Below are positions 22,976 to 32,941 of a stretch of 64,000 bases of DNA, in pieces. The DNA comes from Albugo candida (lineage: Eukaryota > Oomycota > Peronosporomycetes > Albuginales > Albuginaceae), in contig CAJNAR010000155.1 in the NCBI GenBank assembly GCA_905220665.1, positions 620,001 to 684,000 on the forward strand. The letters run 5' to 3'. Positions within the stretch are counted from its first letter, which is position 1. Every line of letters starts with the position of its first letter. The position numbers and the translations under genes are program-made. The notes beneath the pieces are model-generated. The model did not search any database. It was not told the DNA's origin and saw only the letters and a program-made list of their open reading frames with translations.

Positions 22976-23197
22976 ATGTATCAATGTCATCTTCCTGTAC
23001 CTTTGCACCACTGCGACATGTGCCACTCGTCACATGCAGTGCTGACAAGCGAAGACGACTTGCCAATTCTATATTCAGATCATCTGATGCAAGCATTTTG
23101 TAATAGTAAGTGCAAAGAGCGACAACTTTGCACAAGTTTCCAACGTGTCGGAGATAATTGCAAACTCTTTGTATTGGTCAAAATAGTAATCTCTTGA
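22976..23197 (+). CDS. Possible small zinc-finger-like protein, 73 aa
   Basis: ATG-started frame with the spacing CDMC-x23-FCNSKC, which fits a treble-clef type FCS/MYM zinc finger (C-x2-C ... FC-x3-C). Further Cys and His residues precede and follow it. There is no signal peptide. It may instead be an exon of a larger gene whose other exons I could not find. An open frame also exists on the opposite strand, which lowers confidence. Confidence 0.28.
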   Translation: MYQCHLPVPLHHCDMCHSSHAVLTSEDDLPILYSDHLMQAFCNSKCKERQLCTSFQRVGDNCKLFVLVKIVIS

Positions 23198-23317
23198 AAT
23201 TCCATCAAACATCGTATCCACCTCTCAATTGGTCAATATCCATCGTAGTAGTCTTTTAAACAGGCAATTGAAAAGTTTTCATTCACCAAAGTTTTATATC
23301 GCTCTCAATTCTCAACA

Positions 23318-24147
23318 ATGATGCAGTTGGACGCGTCAGAGTTGCTGCTTTTAGAGCGTCAAAAGACGCAATCACTTGAAAATGAAGTGAGATCGCTCAA
23401 AGAAGCATTAGTGCAGATGGGAGAAAAAACGGAGGTCGAAGAAGAGAGAATAACAAATCGTTTATTCAAGCGATTGAATGAATTGAAGTCGGAGAAAGAG
23501 CATTTGGCTATGGAAGTCGAACGTGAAGAAGAGTTTCTTACGAACAGCTTACAAAAGAAATTGGATAAATTACGACATGAGAAAGTGGATTTGGAGAATA
23601 AATTAGAAGTAGAGCAAGATACATTGTGAATAAGCTCTCGAAAGAGTTGCAAGCCGCTCGAGAAGAAAAAGAGCGTTTGATTGTGGAGCTGTCGAAAGAA
23701 GATAACACTGTACGAAGGACTTTGGAGTCACAAGTCGCTCAAATTATCAACGAGAAAGTCCATTTGGAAAACGAATTGGAGCAAGAGCAAGAGTTTCTTG
23801 TGAATCGACTGCAAAAGCAAGTGGCCAAGGTTCAAATGGAGAAGAAGCGTCTGGAAAAGAAACTCACACGAGATTCTGTGGCTGTGTTGGATCAGTTAAT
23901 GACTCAAATGGACGATATTTGTGGCAATATCGACAAGAACGATCTGGATAGCTTTGTGGCTAAAGTAAAAGATGTGGTTCGGGAGGCCAAAGAAAGACAG
24001 ACGCAGAAAATGCAGAAGTTGCAAATGACAACTGGCCGAGATGACTCGAGTATATTTGGATTGCCATGCACGTCTTCACTCACAAAAGAATCTCTATCGC
24101 AAGATATTGTGGAGATGTACCATAATAATCGTCGTGGAACACTCTGA
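23318..24147 (+). CDS. CCDC6-like coiled-coil protein, with a one-base frameshift
   Basis: Two frames, 23318-23629 and 23626-24147, read as one protein of about 275 residues if a single G is missing near 23627 (EVEQDTL / VNKLSKEL). The bulk is a long coiled coil made of the repeated phrase LENELEQEQEFLVNRLQKQ, which is the hallmark of the CCDC6 (DUF2046) family. That family also repeats blocks of L-E-x-E-K-x-x-LE-x-x-LEQEQE. A non-coiled tail follows (FGLPCTSSLTKESLSQD). CCDC6 proteins act as scaffolds; the role here is inferred only from family. The frameshift is either an assembly error or a recent loss. It converges on the DnaJ gene (107 bp between stops). Confidence 0.75.
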
Positions 24148-24210
24148 TTCTATCTAGGCATTCGCTCTTCGCTTTCCACCAGTTTCTTTCATGCTTCAAA
24201 TTCATTAAAC

Positions 24211-24216
24211 AATAAA
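24211..24216 (+). promoter_or_regulatory. AATAAA poly(A) signal for the CCDC6-like gene
   Basis: AATAAA 64 bp after the stop at 24147 and before the convergent DnaJ stop, a sensible place for 3'-end formation. Confidence 0.45.
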
Positions 24217-24254
24217 TACAATTTCAACAGTATTTTCACTCGCATTCGATCATC

Positions 24255-25304
24255 TCAAAGAGCTTGCTGGATGAGATGTTTCTGGTTATCTGTGAGCGTT
24301 GCTGGGAATTGGATATCAAACTCTACATATAGGTTGCCACGCTGCCCGGTGTTCTTTTGAAGCGGCATCCCTTCGTTGGGAATCACCTTGCGCGTTCCAG
24401 GTGCAATAACACCTCCATCTAATCGAACAGGAACGTCGTGTCCATCCAGCGCTTTGATGGTCAAAGTTCCGTTTCCAACTAAGGCACTTTTCAGAGAGAT
24501 CTTTGCTTTGTACAGCAAATTATCTCCGACTCTTGTGAATTTGTCGTGTGGCAATTCCTTTATGACAAATACGAGATCTTGTGGTGCGCGATTCGGAAGC
24601 ACGTCGCCTTGACCTTCAAATGTTATCTTTGTTCCATCTTTCCATCCCGGTTTTATATTCACTTCCAAAATCTGTTGCTCTTCTCGTAACTGTTGTGAAG
24701 CGTTATCAAACACTTTCCGTGTGATTTTCAATTTCCGAGTAGCACCGGTATACAATTGGTCCAATGTACATTCGAGTGAACGCTTCCATAATTCCGGTCG
24801 TTTTCGGCTTGGCTGACCACCAAACATATCATCGATACTCATTCGCATCCCTCCACCACGATGCTGTTTTCCCATTCCTCCAAATCCGCCCATATTACCA
24901 AACACAAACATTGGGTCCATGTGTTCTGCTTCATTGATATTCGAAGTGCCGAAAAACTGCTCGAAAATTTTGGAAGCGTCCGAAGAATGGAAAGAAAAGC
25001 CTCCAGGAAATTGAGAGAATCCACCACTGAACCCACCAGGAAAACCACCTGAAGCTTCAGGCCCAGCTTGTGCGGATCCTTTCAGCCCTTCCTCACCGTA
25101 CTGATCGTATACCTGCCGCTTTTCTTTATCGCTCAGTACTTCGTATGCCTCGCTGACATCCTGAAACTTTTTCTGTGCAGCTTCTTTGTTGTTTGGATTC
25201 TTGTCAGGATGCCATTTTAATGCCAATTTGCGGTACGCTTTCTTCAATTCGTCGTCGGAAGCGCTCCGTTGAACGCCCAAAATGGAGTAATAATCACGTC
25301 CCAT
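24255..25304 (-). CDS. Class B (type II) DnaJ/Hsp40 co-chaperone, Sis1/DNAJB-like
   Basis: Single exon, 349 aa. The J domain (1-70) has YYSILGV, then HPD at 32-34, which stimulates Hsp70 ATPase. A Gly/Phe-rich region follows (about 75-160, [18 protein letters not shown]). There is no zinc-finger CXXCXGXG repeat, so this is class B, not DnaJA. The C-terminal substrate-binding beta domains run from about 175 ([20 protein letters not shown]) to the end, including [18 protein letters not shown]. Length fits cytosolic Sis1/DNAJB1. An Inr-like promoter motif lies 35 bp upstream of the ATG, supporting this start. Cytosolic or nuclear protein folding is inferred from the family. Confidence 0.95.
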   Translation of the reverse strand: MGRDYYSILGVQRSASDDELKKAYRKLALKWHPDKNPNNKEAAQKKFQDVSEAYEVLSDKEKRQVYDQYGEEGLKGSAQAGPEASGGFPGGFSGGFSQFPGGFSFHSSDASKIFEQFFGTSNINEAEHMDPMFVFGNMGGFGGMGKQHRGGGMRMSIDDMFGGQPSRKRPELWKRSLECTLDQLYTGATRKLKITRKVFDNASQQLREEQQILEVNIKPGWKDGTKITFEGQGDVLPNRAPQDLVFVIKELPHDKFTRVGDNLLYKAKISLKSALVGNGTLTIKALDGHDVPVRLDGGVIAPGTRKVIPNEGMPLQKNTGQRGNLYVEFDIQFPATLTDNQKHLIQQAL

Positions 25305-25338
25305 TATTTCTCTGCTTTCAGTTTGCGCATAAACAGTT

Positions 25339-25352
25339 TAATTGAACAATGA
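25339..25352 (-). promoter_or_regulatory. Oomycete-type Inr/FPR core promoter of the DnaJ gene
   Basis: On the minus strand TCTCATTGTTCAATTAAA fits the oomycete initiator plus flanking promoter region, about GCTCATTYYNCAWTTT. It lies 35-48 bp upstream of the ATG at 25304. Confidence 0.6.
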
Positions 25353-25500
25353 GACGAGAAGGTGCTGAATGCATGTCACTGGCGAAACGTTCGAACGTTC
25401 GAGAAGATCGAGAACATTTTATTGAAAAGTTTTTCTTTTTGATCAATTATGTGCCAATATCAGAAGAAATCGTATATTGTATTATACAGTAAAAATAACT

Positions 25501-25866
25501 CTATAGAGCAGCGAGATGACGACGAAGCTGATCATAATCACACGAAGGCAGTCCAATTGGAGGTTCTTTACCTAATGCTTGATATTTCGTGTAGATTTTG
25601 CCAAGTATTTCGTCCTTCTCTCGACGCTGTCGAATACTAGAAGCTTTAACTGGATCACTGGACCCTCCTTGACGCCAATTTTGTTGTCGTTTCTCGGCAG
25701 CTTCCGCTAATTGTGAACGCTTTTGCTGCAAATTGACAGGATCAGTACTCGCGGTTTTGGAACCGTGATTTTCTGTACTATGTTCGTTTTCTCCTAGCCG
25801 TTGTGTCTCATTATCTTGATGCGCTGCGGCATTTCTCAATGGAACTTGAGATTGGCAGCATCCCAT
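25501..25866 (-). CDS. SVIP-like small lipid-anchored p97/VCP-binding protein
   Basis: Single exon, 121 aa. It starts MGCCQS: Gly2 suits N-myristoylation and the two Cys suit palmitoylation, so the protein is probably membrane-tethered. The central phrase QQKRSQLAEAAEKRQQNWRQ closely resembles the VCP-interacting motif of animal SVIP (KRAKLAEAAERRQ), where Ala-Ala and Arg contact the p97 N domain. The tail (ILGKIYTKYQALGKEPPIGLPSCDYDQLRRHLAAL) has no counterpart I know. SVIP inhibits ER-associated degradation in animals; a role at a p97-bound membrane is inferred. It lies head-to-tail, 196 bp upstream of the DnaJ gene, on the same strand. Confidence 0.65.
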   Translation of the reverse strand: MGCCQSQVPLRNAAAHQDNETQRLGENEHSTENHGSKTASTDPVNLQQKRSQLAEAAEKRQQNWRQGGSSDPVKASSIRQRREKDEILGKIYTKYQALGKEPPIGLPSCDYDQLRRHLAAL

Positions 25867-26278
25867 CGACGCGTTCAGTAGTGAGAAGTTATTTCTGTTA
25901 TGTCTGTTAAATCCAATTGATTGGTCTTATTCACACCCAATCAAATAAATGCAATGACCTGATTCTACGATGACGCGTCCATCAAAGAAAATGATAGAAT
26001 TTGCTCTCTAATGGCTGCATCAGTATGGCGCATAGGTACTTCCTCAACAGTCGAAATCAACAAAAAATGGAAACAACCTTTCAAATTTTTACAAGTGGAA
26101 AGATCGCAGTCATTGATTCCCTTTGAATAATGCAAATTCTCAACGCGTCCGCCACAAAATGACGAATCAGATTTTGTAAAAAATTCAATGGGTAGCCTCC
26201 AAGTTGCCTTTGTTGCATTTCGCATACACGGCGCACTCGCTCTCAATGCACTGAATTCGCATTCTCACAATCATTCTC

Positions 26279-26293
26279 TCATTTTCCAATTCG
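26279..26293 (+). promoter_or_regulatory. Oomycete-type Inr/FPR core promoter
   Basis: CTCATTTTCCAATTCG is an excellent match to the GCTCATTYYNCAWTTT oomycete core. It stands 22 bp before the ATG of the small secreted protein gene. Confidence 0.65.
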
Positions 26294-26315
26294 AACTCAA
26301 AGTCAAAAGTCAAGT

Positions 26316-26543
26316 ATGCTCGGAATCTTTCAACTGATGGTGGTGCTTGTATGGATGTGCAGTGGACGTGTGCTTGCAACACAATTGGATGTCGAGTCAA
26401 CGGCAACACTCCGTGGAAACGCACTTGATTTGGAATCGACCAAAAGGGATGCAAAGGATTTACAAGAAAGCTTTTTCACTTCGATCTACGACTTTCTGAA
26501 GGATTTACACACACACAAATGCAATGGGCCATGTACTCCTTAA
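26316..26543 (+). CDS. Small secreted protein, 75 aa, candidate effector
   Basis: Single exon from ATG at 26316. Residues 1-22 (MLGIFQLMVVLVWMCSGRVLA) form a typical signal peptide with likely cleavage near VLA-TQ. The mature part is about 53 residues, largely polar and helical-looking (DLESTKRDAKDLQESF), and ends KCNGPCTP with a Cys pair. There is no RXLR, LFLAK or CHXC motif. The strong core promoter match just upstream argues that this is a real gene. Function unknown. Small secreted proteins are frequent effector candidates in oomycete pathogens; that link is inference. Confidence 0.6.
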   Translation: MLGIFQLMVVLVWMCSGRVLATQLDVESTATLRGNALDLESTKRDAKDLQESFFTSIYDFLKDLHTHKCNGPCTP

Positions 26544-27036
26544 CCACTTTTTTGAAACATGTTGAGGGTAATCATTCAATATAATTTGCACGTTCTTTAC
26601 TTTAGCGTACGATTCGATCGCTCGACATTGCTCTAAGAGCTCTTATCAGACTATCATCGCATCCGTGAAATCGCACTGCCCATTAATGCTAAATTTCACA
26701 GTTGAAGCAAATTGTCCGTTTCCGATGACGTTTTTCTTGTTATGTATCCGCCTTTGTCCCATAAAAAGGCGTCCGACAGCTATTCATTGAGCAAAAGGTG
26801 CGTTCGTGGCCGCCACTCATTTCGAATCAAACGAATGTATTAAACGGATTTCCATACAAATTTCAAGTCGAATAAACTGAATACTTATGCATGATTTCAT
26901 CCAATCATAGATACCCATACAATTCATTGGCTTTCCAAATTAAATGCTTTGATCCCATCGCATTTGTCGTTGGACTTTGGAATTTGCTCTCGAAACAAAC
27001 AACTGACACTTGGCAATCTCTAGACAGCCATCAAGT
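26544..27036. other. Intergenic, upstream region of CPS II
   Basis: No open frame or RNA gene is supported. It must contain the 3' end of the secreted-protein gene and the promoter of the CPS II gene. Confidence 0.4.
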
Positions 27037-30000
27037 ATGAATCAGCCACCTTCGATCTCTGCAGAGATCAATGCAAATGTCTCCTTCCCTCAAAAGATAT
27101 TATCACCGATATCCTCTGACGCAGTTGCTGGCGTCCTGCATCACGAAAAAGCCACACTCACACTTGCAGACGGTACCACGTACATTGGCTACTCGTTTGG
27201 AAGCAAAAACAGCGTCTCCGGTGAAGTCGTTTTCAACACTGGAATGGTTGGCTATCCTGAAGCGTTGACGGATCCCTCGTATCAAGGCCAGATCTTGGTG
27301 CTGACGTACCCTCTGATAGGCAATTACGGGGTTCCAGACTCTAATGTGATGGATGAGTATGGTTTGCCAAAGTATTTCGAATCGGATCGTATTCATATTG
27401 CGGGATTAATTGTATCGGAATACTCGTTCCAACACAGTCATTGGAATGCCGTCAAATCACTTGGGGAGTGGCTCAGTGAACACAACGTTCCCGCACTCTT
27501 TGGAATTGATACGCGGATGATTACCAAACGGATTCGGTCTATGGGCGCCGTATTGGGAAAGATCGAATTTGCTAATTTGCCCGTGGAATTCACTGATCCG
27601 AATCATGAAAATGTGGTTGCAAAGGTATCTAAAACAGACATTCGCGTGTTCAATAAGGGATCGACACCTCGAATTCTCGCATTTGATTGCGGAATGAAAT
27701 TCAATATCATTCGCTATTTAGCGAAAAGGGGTGTGGAGCTTACAGTTGTGCCGTACGATTACGACCTCAAGCATTCCCAGTTGGAGTATGATGGAATCTT
27801 TCTCAGTAATGGACCGGGAGATCCAACAATGGCAGCATCCACCATTGAAAGCATTCGATGGGCAATGGCGTTAGAGCGTCCCAAACCGATTTTTGGTATT
27901 TGTTTGGGAAATCAGCTTTTAGCACTGGCGGCCGGCGGTAAGACATACAAAATGAAGTATGGAAATCGCGGAATGAATCAGCCGTGCATCGATATGCGTA
28001 CGACACGATGCTACATCACACCTCAGAACCACGGGTATGCTGTGGACTCGACTTCACTCCCTCCTGGCTGGAAGACATTCTTTTTGAACGCAAATGACCA
28101 CACAAACGAAGGAATCATTCACGAATATAAACCATTTTTCGCGGTTCAATTCCATCCAGAAGCATGCGGTGGACCTACAGACACTGTGTTTCTATTCGAT
28201 CTGTTCCTGGAGAAAGTCACAGGAGCGCCTCCCAAGCTCACACTTCTCGATACATCGCTGTACCATCAGCCTCAAATCAGAAAAGTCATTCTGTTGGGCT
28301 CTGGTGGCTTATCGATCGGTCAAGCCGGTGAATTTGATTATTCGGGCTCACAAGCCATCAAAGCGTTGCGAGAAGAAGGTGTGCATGTGATTCTCGTGAA
28401 TCCAAATATTGCTACAGTCCAAACTTCCAAAGGGCTCGCAGACAAAGTGTACTTTGTACCCGTACGAGCTTCCACAGTACTGGAAGTCATCAAAAAGGAG
28501 AAACCCGATGGAATTCTCGTCAGTATGGGCGGACAAACAGCGTTGAATGTCGGCATTGAATTGTATCAAAATGGCGATCTCGAGCGACATAATGTCATTG
28601 TTATGGGCACACAAATTCCTGCGATTATTAACACGGAAGATCGTGAGAAATTCTCTGAAAAACTCGCTGAAATCGGAGAAACGATCGCATTGAGTCGTCC
28701 AGCACGAAGTGTAGAAGAAGCAATTGCTGCTGCCAATATGATCGGGTACCCGGTCCTTGTCCGATCGGCATTTGCCCTTGGCGGTCTAGGCTCCGGGTTT
28801 GCGTCGAACGACCAAGAATTGACCAAATTAGCGACAAAAGCACTCCACGGCTCAGGGTCGAAATCGGGCGTGAAGCAGATTCTCATCGATCAAGATCTCC
28901 GTGGCTGGAAAGAAGTCGAGTACGAGGTCGTACGGGATGCCAAAGACAATTGCATCACAGTATGTAACATGGAGAATTTCGATCCGTTGGGAATTCATAC
29001 CGGCGATTCAATCGTTGTGGCTCCATCTCAAACACTTTCCAACAGCGAATACTTTAAACTTCGAGCTACAGCCCAAAAGGTTGTACGACATCTTCAAATC
29101 GTCGGCGAATGTAACATCCAATACGCGCTGGATCCTCATTCCGAACGCTATTGTATCATCGAAGTAAACGCTCGTCTTTCACGTTCCAGCGCGTTGGCTT
29201 CCAAAGCGACAGGCTACCCGCTCGCGTATGTTGCGACTAAAATCTCATTGGGAATCGATTTGGTGTCTATCAAAAACTCTGTCACAAAGAACACAACCGC
29301 GTGCTTTGAACCGAGTTTGGATTATTGTGTGGTGAAAATGCCGCGTTGGGATCTCAAAAAGTTCTCACGCGTATCCAATGATCTCGGAAGCTATATGCTG
29401 AGTGTCGGTGAAGTGATGTCAATCGGTCGGAACTTTGAAGAAGCCATTCAGAAAGCAGTTCGAATGGTAAATCCTCATTTGGTCGGATTGGATGCTGATG
29501 TCGTCGATAATGAGACAAATCCCGCGATTCTCGACGAGCATTTACGCAGTCCCACCGATGAGAGGCTCTTTTACGTAATGGCCGCGCTGGACGCCGGGTA
29601 TTCAATCGATCAAATCCATCAGCTGACTAAAATCGATCGCTGGTTTCTCTCGAAATTGGCTCACATCAGTTTGTTACGAAAATGTATCGGTAGGGATTTC
29701 TCATTAGAAACGCTTTATGAGCCCGTTTTACGAACACTTAAAGTGAATGGGTTTTCCGATCGACAAATTGCCAAAGAATTGAGTCGAAATGCATCGTTAC
29801 CACTTGTCGAAGAGCATGCGATTCGAACGCTACGAAAGTCTTTGGGCGTTGTTCCGTGTGTCAAGCAAATCGATACACTTGCAGCAGAGTTTCCAGCACA
29901 AACGAATTACTTGTATATGACGTATGGAGGCTCCGAAGACGATATCCCCATGAACGAACAAGGCGTTATTGTCCTCGGATGCGGAGCGTATTGCATTGGA

Positions 30001-31560
30001 TCGTCCGTGGAGTTTGATTGGTGTGCTGTGAGCTCTGTCCGAACGATTCGAGAGCTTCACAAAGCCGCAATTGTAATCAATCACAATCCCGAGACCGTGA
30101 GCACCGATTACGACGAATGTGATCGTCTGTACTTTGAAGAGCTTTCTCTGGAACGCGTGTTGGACGTCTACGACCGAGAACACCCAGAAGGTGTCATTGT
30201 ATCCGTTGGCGGTCAAATTCCCAACAATTTAGCGCTTCCTCTGCATCAAGCAGGAGTTCACATTATTGGAACGAGCGCCGATAGTATCGATCATTGTGAA
30301 GATCGGAATCGATTCTCTGCGTTATTGGACTCTCTGGGAATCGATCAGCCTTGCTGGGCGCATGTCGAAGGTGTCGAATCTGCACTTACATTCTCCAATA
30401 AAGTCGGATACCCCGTCCTTGTGCGTCCAAGTTACGTCCTCTCGGGTGCTGGGATGATTGTCGCTTCTAATGAAGAACAGCTCATCAAGTATCTCTCCAG
30501 TCACGCAGTCAAAATCTCGCGTTCAGTCTGTGTATCAAAATTCATTCTCAACGCGAAAGAAGTGGAATTTGACGGTGTCGCGCAGGACGGAGCGATTCTC
30601 AATTACGCCATTTCCGAACATGTCGAGAACGCAGGCGTGCATTCCGGCGACGCGACGTTAGTCCTCCCCGCCCAAAAGTTGTACGTTCAAACGATCAAAC
30701 AAGTCAAAAGAATCGCTAGTGCGATTGCCAGTGTCCTAAACATCAGCGGTCCATTCAATATTCAGCTTATGGCACGCGATAATGACGTCAAAGTGATTGA
30801 ATGCAATTTAAGAGCCTCACGAACATTCCCATTCATTTCCAAGACATTTGATATGAATTTCATCAATTTGGCGACAAAAGCAATGCTCGGCTTACCAGTG
30901 AAAAGCGTTCCAATCGCTCTTGTGGATATTGATTATGTCGGAGTGAAAGCGCCTCAGTTCTCATTCACACGTTTACATGGCGCTGATCCAATGCTCGGCG
31001 TCGAAATGGCGTCCACAGGCGAAGTCGCGTGCTTTGGAACCGATATGCATGAGGCGTATTTGAAGGCGTTATTGAGCGCGGGGTTTCGTATGCCAAAGGA
31101 GAAAAAGGTTTTATTATCGATAGGAAATCAAGTCGACAAAGGCGAGTTCGCTGAAAGTGCTCAAATTCTCTCGGATTTGGGGTACTCGATTTTCGCAACG
31201 CCAGGAACCGCATCGTACTTGGAATCCATTGGAATCGCATGCACGACTCTGCACAAACCATTGTCCAAGGAATCGCCCAATGTCACAGAGTACATCTCTA
31301 CCGGGAAAATCGAGCTCGTTATCAACGTTCCCGAAGGCAACAGCGGCGATGAGATTTCCAATGGATATTTGATCCGAAGAACAGCGGTTGATTTTGGTAT
31401 TTCACTCATTAACAACGCGAAATGCGCCATTTTGTTCGCTCAGGCAGTCCAAAAAGTCCACAAACTTGAAATTTGCAATATCGGCGAGTATTACGCGATG
31501 CCGACGGTAGGCTGGAGACCCGGACGGAAGCTTACAGCACGGAAAATGTCACTTTGCTAA
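27037..31560 (+). CDS. Carbamoyl-phosphate synthase II, glutamine-dependent (fused small and large subunits)
   Basis: Single exon, 1507 aa from the first ATG; the open frame extends nine codons upstream from a TTG. The enzyme makes carbamoyl phosphate from glutamine, bicarbonate and two ATP, the first step of pyrimidine synthesis. Order: small-subunit N domain (LTLADGTTYIGYSFG, about 40-190); class I glutaminase with nucleophile Cys near 289 (GICLGNQ) and His/Glu near 373/375 (FHPE); first ATP-grasp half from about 416 (LLGSGGLSIGQAGEFDYSG); second half from about 977 (VLGCGAYCIGSSVEFDW); allosteric MGS-like domain from about 1360. The intact catalytic Cys means glutamine is the nitrogen donor. 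There is no fused aspartate transcarbamylase or dihydroorotase, unlike animal CAD or fungal Ura2. It converges on the CaMK-type kinase (55 bp between stops). Confidence 0.95.
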   Translation: MNQPPSISAEINANVSFPQKILSPISSDAVAGVLHHEKATLTLADGTTYIGYSFGSKNSVSGEVVFNTGMVGYPEALTDPSYQGQILVLTYPLIGNYGVPDSNVMDEYGLPKYFESDRIHIAGLIVSEYSFQHSHWNAVKSLGEWLSEHNVPALFGIDTRMITKRIRSMGAVLGKIEFANLPVEFTDPNHENVVAKVSKTDIRVFNKGSTPRILAFDCGMKFNIIRYLAKRGVELTVVPYDYDLKHSQLEYDGIFLSNGPGDPTMAASTIESIRWAMALERPKPIFGICLGNQLLALAAGGKTYKMKYGNRGMNQPCIDMRTTRCYITPQNHGYAVDSTSLPPGWKTFFLNANDHTNEGIIHEYKPFFAVQFHPEACGGPTDTVFLFDLFLEKVTGAPPKLTLLDTSLYHQPQIRKVILLGSGGLSIGQAGEFDYSGSQAIKALREEGVHVILVNPNIATVQTSKGLADKVYFVPVRASTVLEVIKKEKPDGILVSMGGQTALNVGIELYQNGDLERHNVIVMGTQIPAIINTEDREKFSEKLAEIGETIALSRPARSVEEAIAAANMIGYPVLVRSAFALGGLGSGFASNDQELTKLATKALHGSGSKSGVKQILIDQDLRGWKEVEYEVVRDAKDNCITVCNMENFDPLGIHTGDSIVVAPSQTLSNSEYFKLRATAQKVVRHLQIVGECNIQYALDPHSERYCIIEVNARLSRSSALASKATGYPLAYVATKISLGIDLVSIKNSVTKNTTACFEPSLDYCVVKMPRWDLKKFSRVSNDLGSYMLSVGEVMSIGRNFEEAIQKAVRMVNPHLVGLDADVVDNETNPAILDEHLRSPTDERLFYVMAALDAGYSIDQIHQLTKIDRWFLSKLAHISLLRKCIGRDFSLETLYEPVLRTLKVNGFSDRQIAKELSRNASLPLVEEHAIRTLRKSLGVVPCVKQIDTLAAEFPAQTNYLYMTYGGSEDDIPMNEQGVIVLGCGAYCIGSSVEFDWCAVSSVRTIRELHKAAIVINHNPETVSTDYDECDRLYFEELSLERVLDVYDREHPEGVIVSVGGQIPNNLALPLHQAGVHIIGTSADSIDHCEDRNRFSALLDSLGIDQPCWAHVEGVESALTFSNKVGYPVLVRPSYVLSGAGMIVASNEEQLIKYLSSHAVKISRSVCVSKFILNAKEVEFDGVAQDGAILNYAISEHVENAGVHSGDATLVLPAQKLYVQTIKQVKRIASAIASVLNISGPFNIQLMARDNDVKVIECNLRASRTFPFISKTFDMNFINLATKAMLGLPVKSVPIALVDIDYVGVKAPQFSFTRLHGADPMLGVEMASTGEVACFGTDMHEAYLKALLSAGFRMPKEKKVLLSIGNQVDKGEFAESAQILSDLGYSIFATPGTASYLESIGIACTTLHKPLSKESPNVTEYISTGKIELVINVPEGNSGDEISNGYLIRRTAVDFGISLINNAKCAILFAQAVQKVHKLEICNIGEYYAMPTVGWRPGRKLTARKMSLC

Positions 31561-31615
31561 GAGCCTCACGCGATAATTTCGGATTATATATTGGCTCTAC
31601 AGGTTCAAATGCTGT

Positions 31616-32865
31616 CTATGTTTCTGTCTCCACAACTGTTTCTTTGTCATTTTGCATCGAAAGAGTTTGCAAAGAAGTGCCGAGTTCTATTTCGTGTGAG
31701 AGTTAGTGGCGAAATAACAGTTGGTATACGTACTCGAAAGCGTTGAGACTGTTTTCGCGGCCATGATGCCTGCGCGAAATCGTCGACGAGCATTATATCG
31801 TCGCATTTCCGACGGAAAATGAGGCAGTACTTCGTCACTGACGTGAGACACATCCTGCAGAGAAATTGTGTCAATACGCAAATGAGAATATAAACACACA
31901 TTCGGACCGAAATCCACGCGTGATCCAATACTTGTTGTGCAGTGTATCGCTTCTTTGCATCGACGACAAGGAGCTTGTTGATGAGATCTTTTGCAGACAC
32001 TGAGATAGAGTCCCAATACGGCGAAGGAAAGTCGAAATGACCCGATTTGATCGATGTGAATAGCGCGGCGTTGTTTTCGTCGTAGAAAGGAGGGAACCCA
32101 CACAGTCTGCGCATCAAACAATCAGCAACTTGCTTGTTATTGTCACTACGAAGACCTACAGAATGTATGCGATGACACCAAGACTCCACATATCGACTTC
32201 GCAGCCGTACGGTTTGCCTTCCAGAATCTCGGGAGCGACGTACCCTGGCGTCCCACAAGCTGTCTGCATCAGTGAATCCGTTTTGATCAGCTTTGCCAGC
32301 CCGAAATCTGCGATTTTGATCTCAGCGTCTTCGTCGGAGGATTGATACAACAAGTTCTCAGGCTTGAGGTCGCGATGTGCGATGCCGCTTTGATGACAAT
32401 ACAAAAGCGCTGCTGCCAATTTATGAACCACACCACTCGCTTCTTTCTCAGTGTACTTTTCCTTCTCCACAATCCGATCGAATAATTCACCTCCGCTCAT
32501 TTCTTCCATCACTACATAGAAAGTCTTTTGACAGTCGAAAACTTGGCGAAGTCGAACGATATTTGGATGCTGTAAGAGCTCGAGGACTTGGACTTCCACA
32601 CGAAGAGCGTCTTCATCGTCAGCAGTCAAAGACGATTTGTTGATGCATTTCACAGCCCAAACGGTGTTGTCCGCTTTTTGTATGGCGCTTCGTACAGTGG
32701 CAAAGCTTCCTCTGGGTACCGCATGGAAAAATGGAAATGTGTGAGGATGAAAAGTGATGAGATTAGGAGGTACACGTACGTGCCCAGTGTTCGACCGAGC
32801 TTGTAATACTTGGTGCATTCGTCTTTGCGGTAGAAGTCAGTCACTCGGCGGATCAAAGTCGTCAT
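31616..32865 (-). CDS. CaMK-family Ser/Thr protein kinase (five exons)
   Basis: My model joins 32780-32865, 32160-32711, 31908-32106, 31734-31854 and 31616-31686, giving 342 aa. Introns are 68, 53, 53 and 47 bp. The kinase runs YKLGRTLGT/GSFATVRSA (glycine loop split by intron 1), AVKCINK (Lys of VAIK), HRDLKPENLL (catalytic loop), ADFGLAKL (DFG), GTPGYVAPEIL (activation segment, APE) and DMWSLGVIAYILLCGFPPF, which crosses intron 2. The domain ends LLVVDAKKRYTAQQVLDHAWIS. A short tail follows (SDEVLPHFPSEMRRYNARRRFRA), resembling the autoregulatory helix region of CaMKI/DCLK-type kinases, where Ca2+/calmodulin may bind. The start ATG at 32865 gives MTTLIRRVTDFYRKDECTKYY. The last exon (KLGTSLQTLSMQ...) is inferred from a CACTAAC branch point and AATAG acceptor. 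Confidence 0.88.
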
Positions 32866-32941
32866 AAGGCCCAGAGGTCTTGCCAACTATAAATGGATGG
32901 GTTGCTCAAGGGACACGATGTAAAAGGACGTTTTCTATTTA

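Noticed and set aside
25965..26246. Minus-strand open frame (first ATG after seven codons) with Cys and a GCFHFLLIST phrase
   Set aside because: Starts from TTG, overlaps the promoter side of the secreted-protein gene, and I find no family or splice partner. It could be a last exon, but there is no support.
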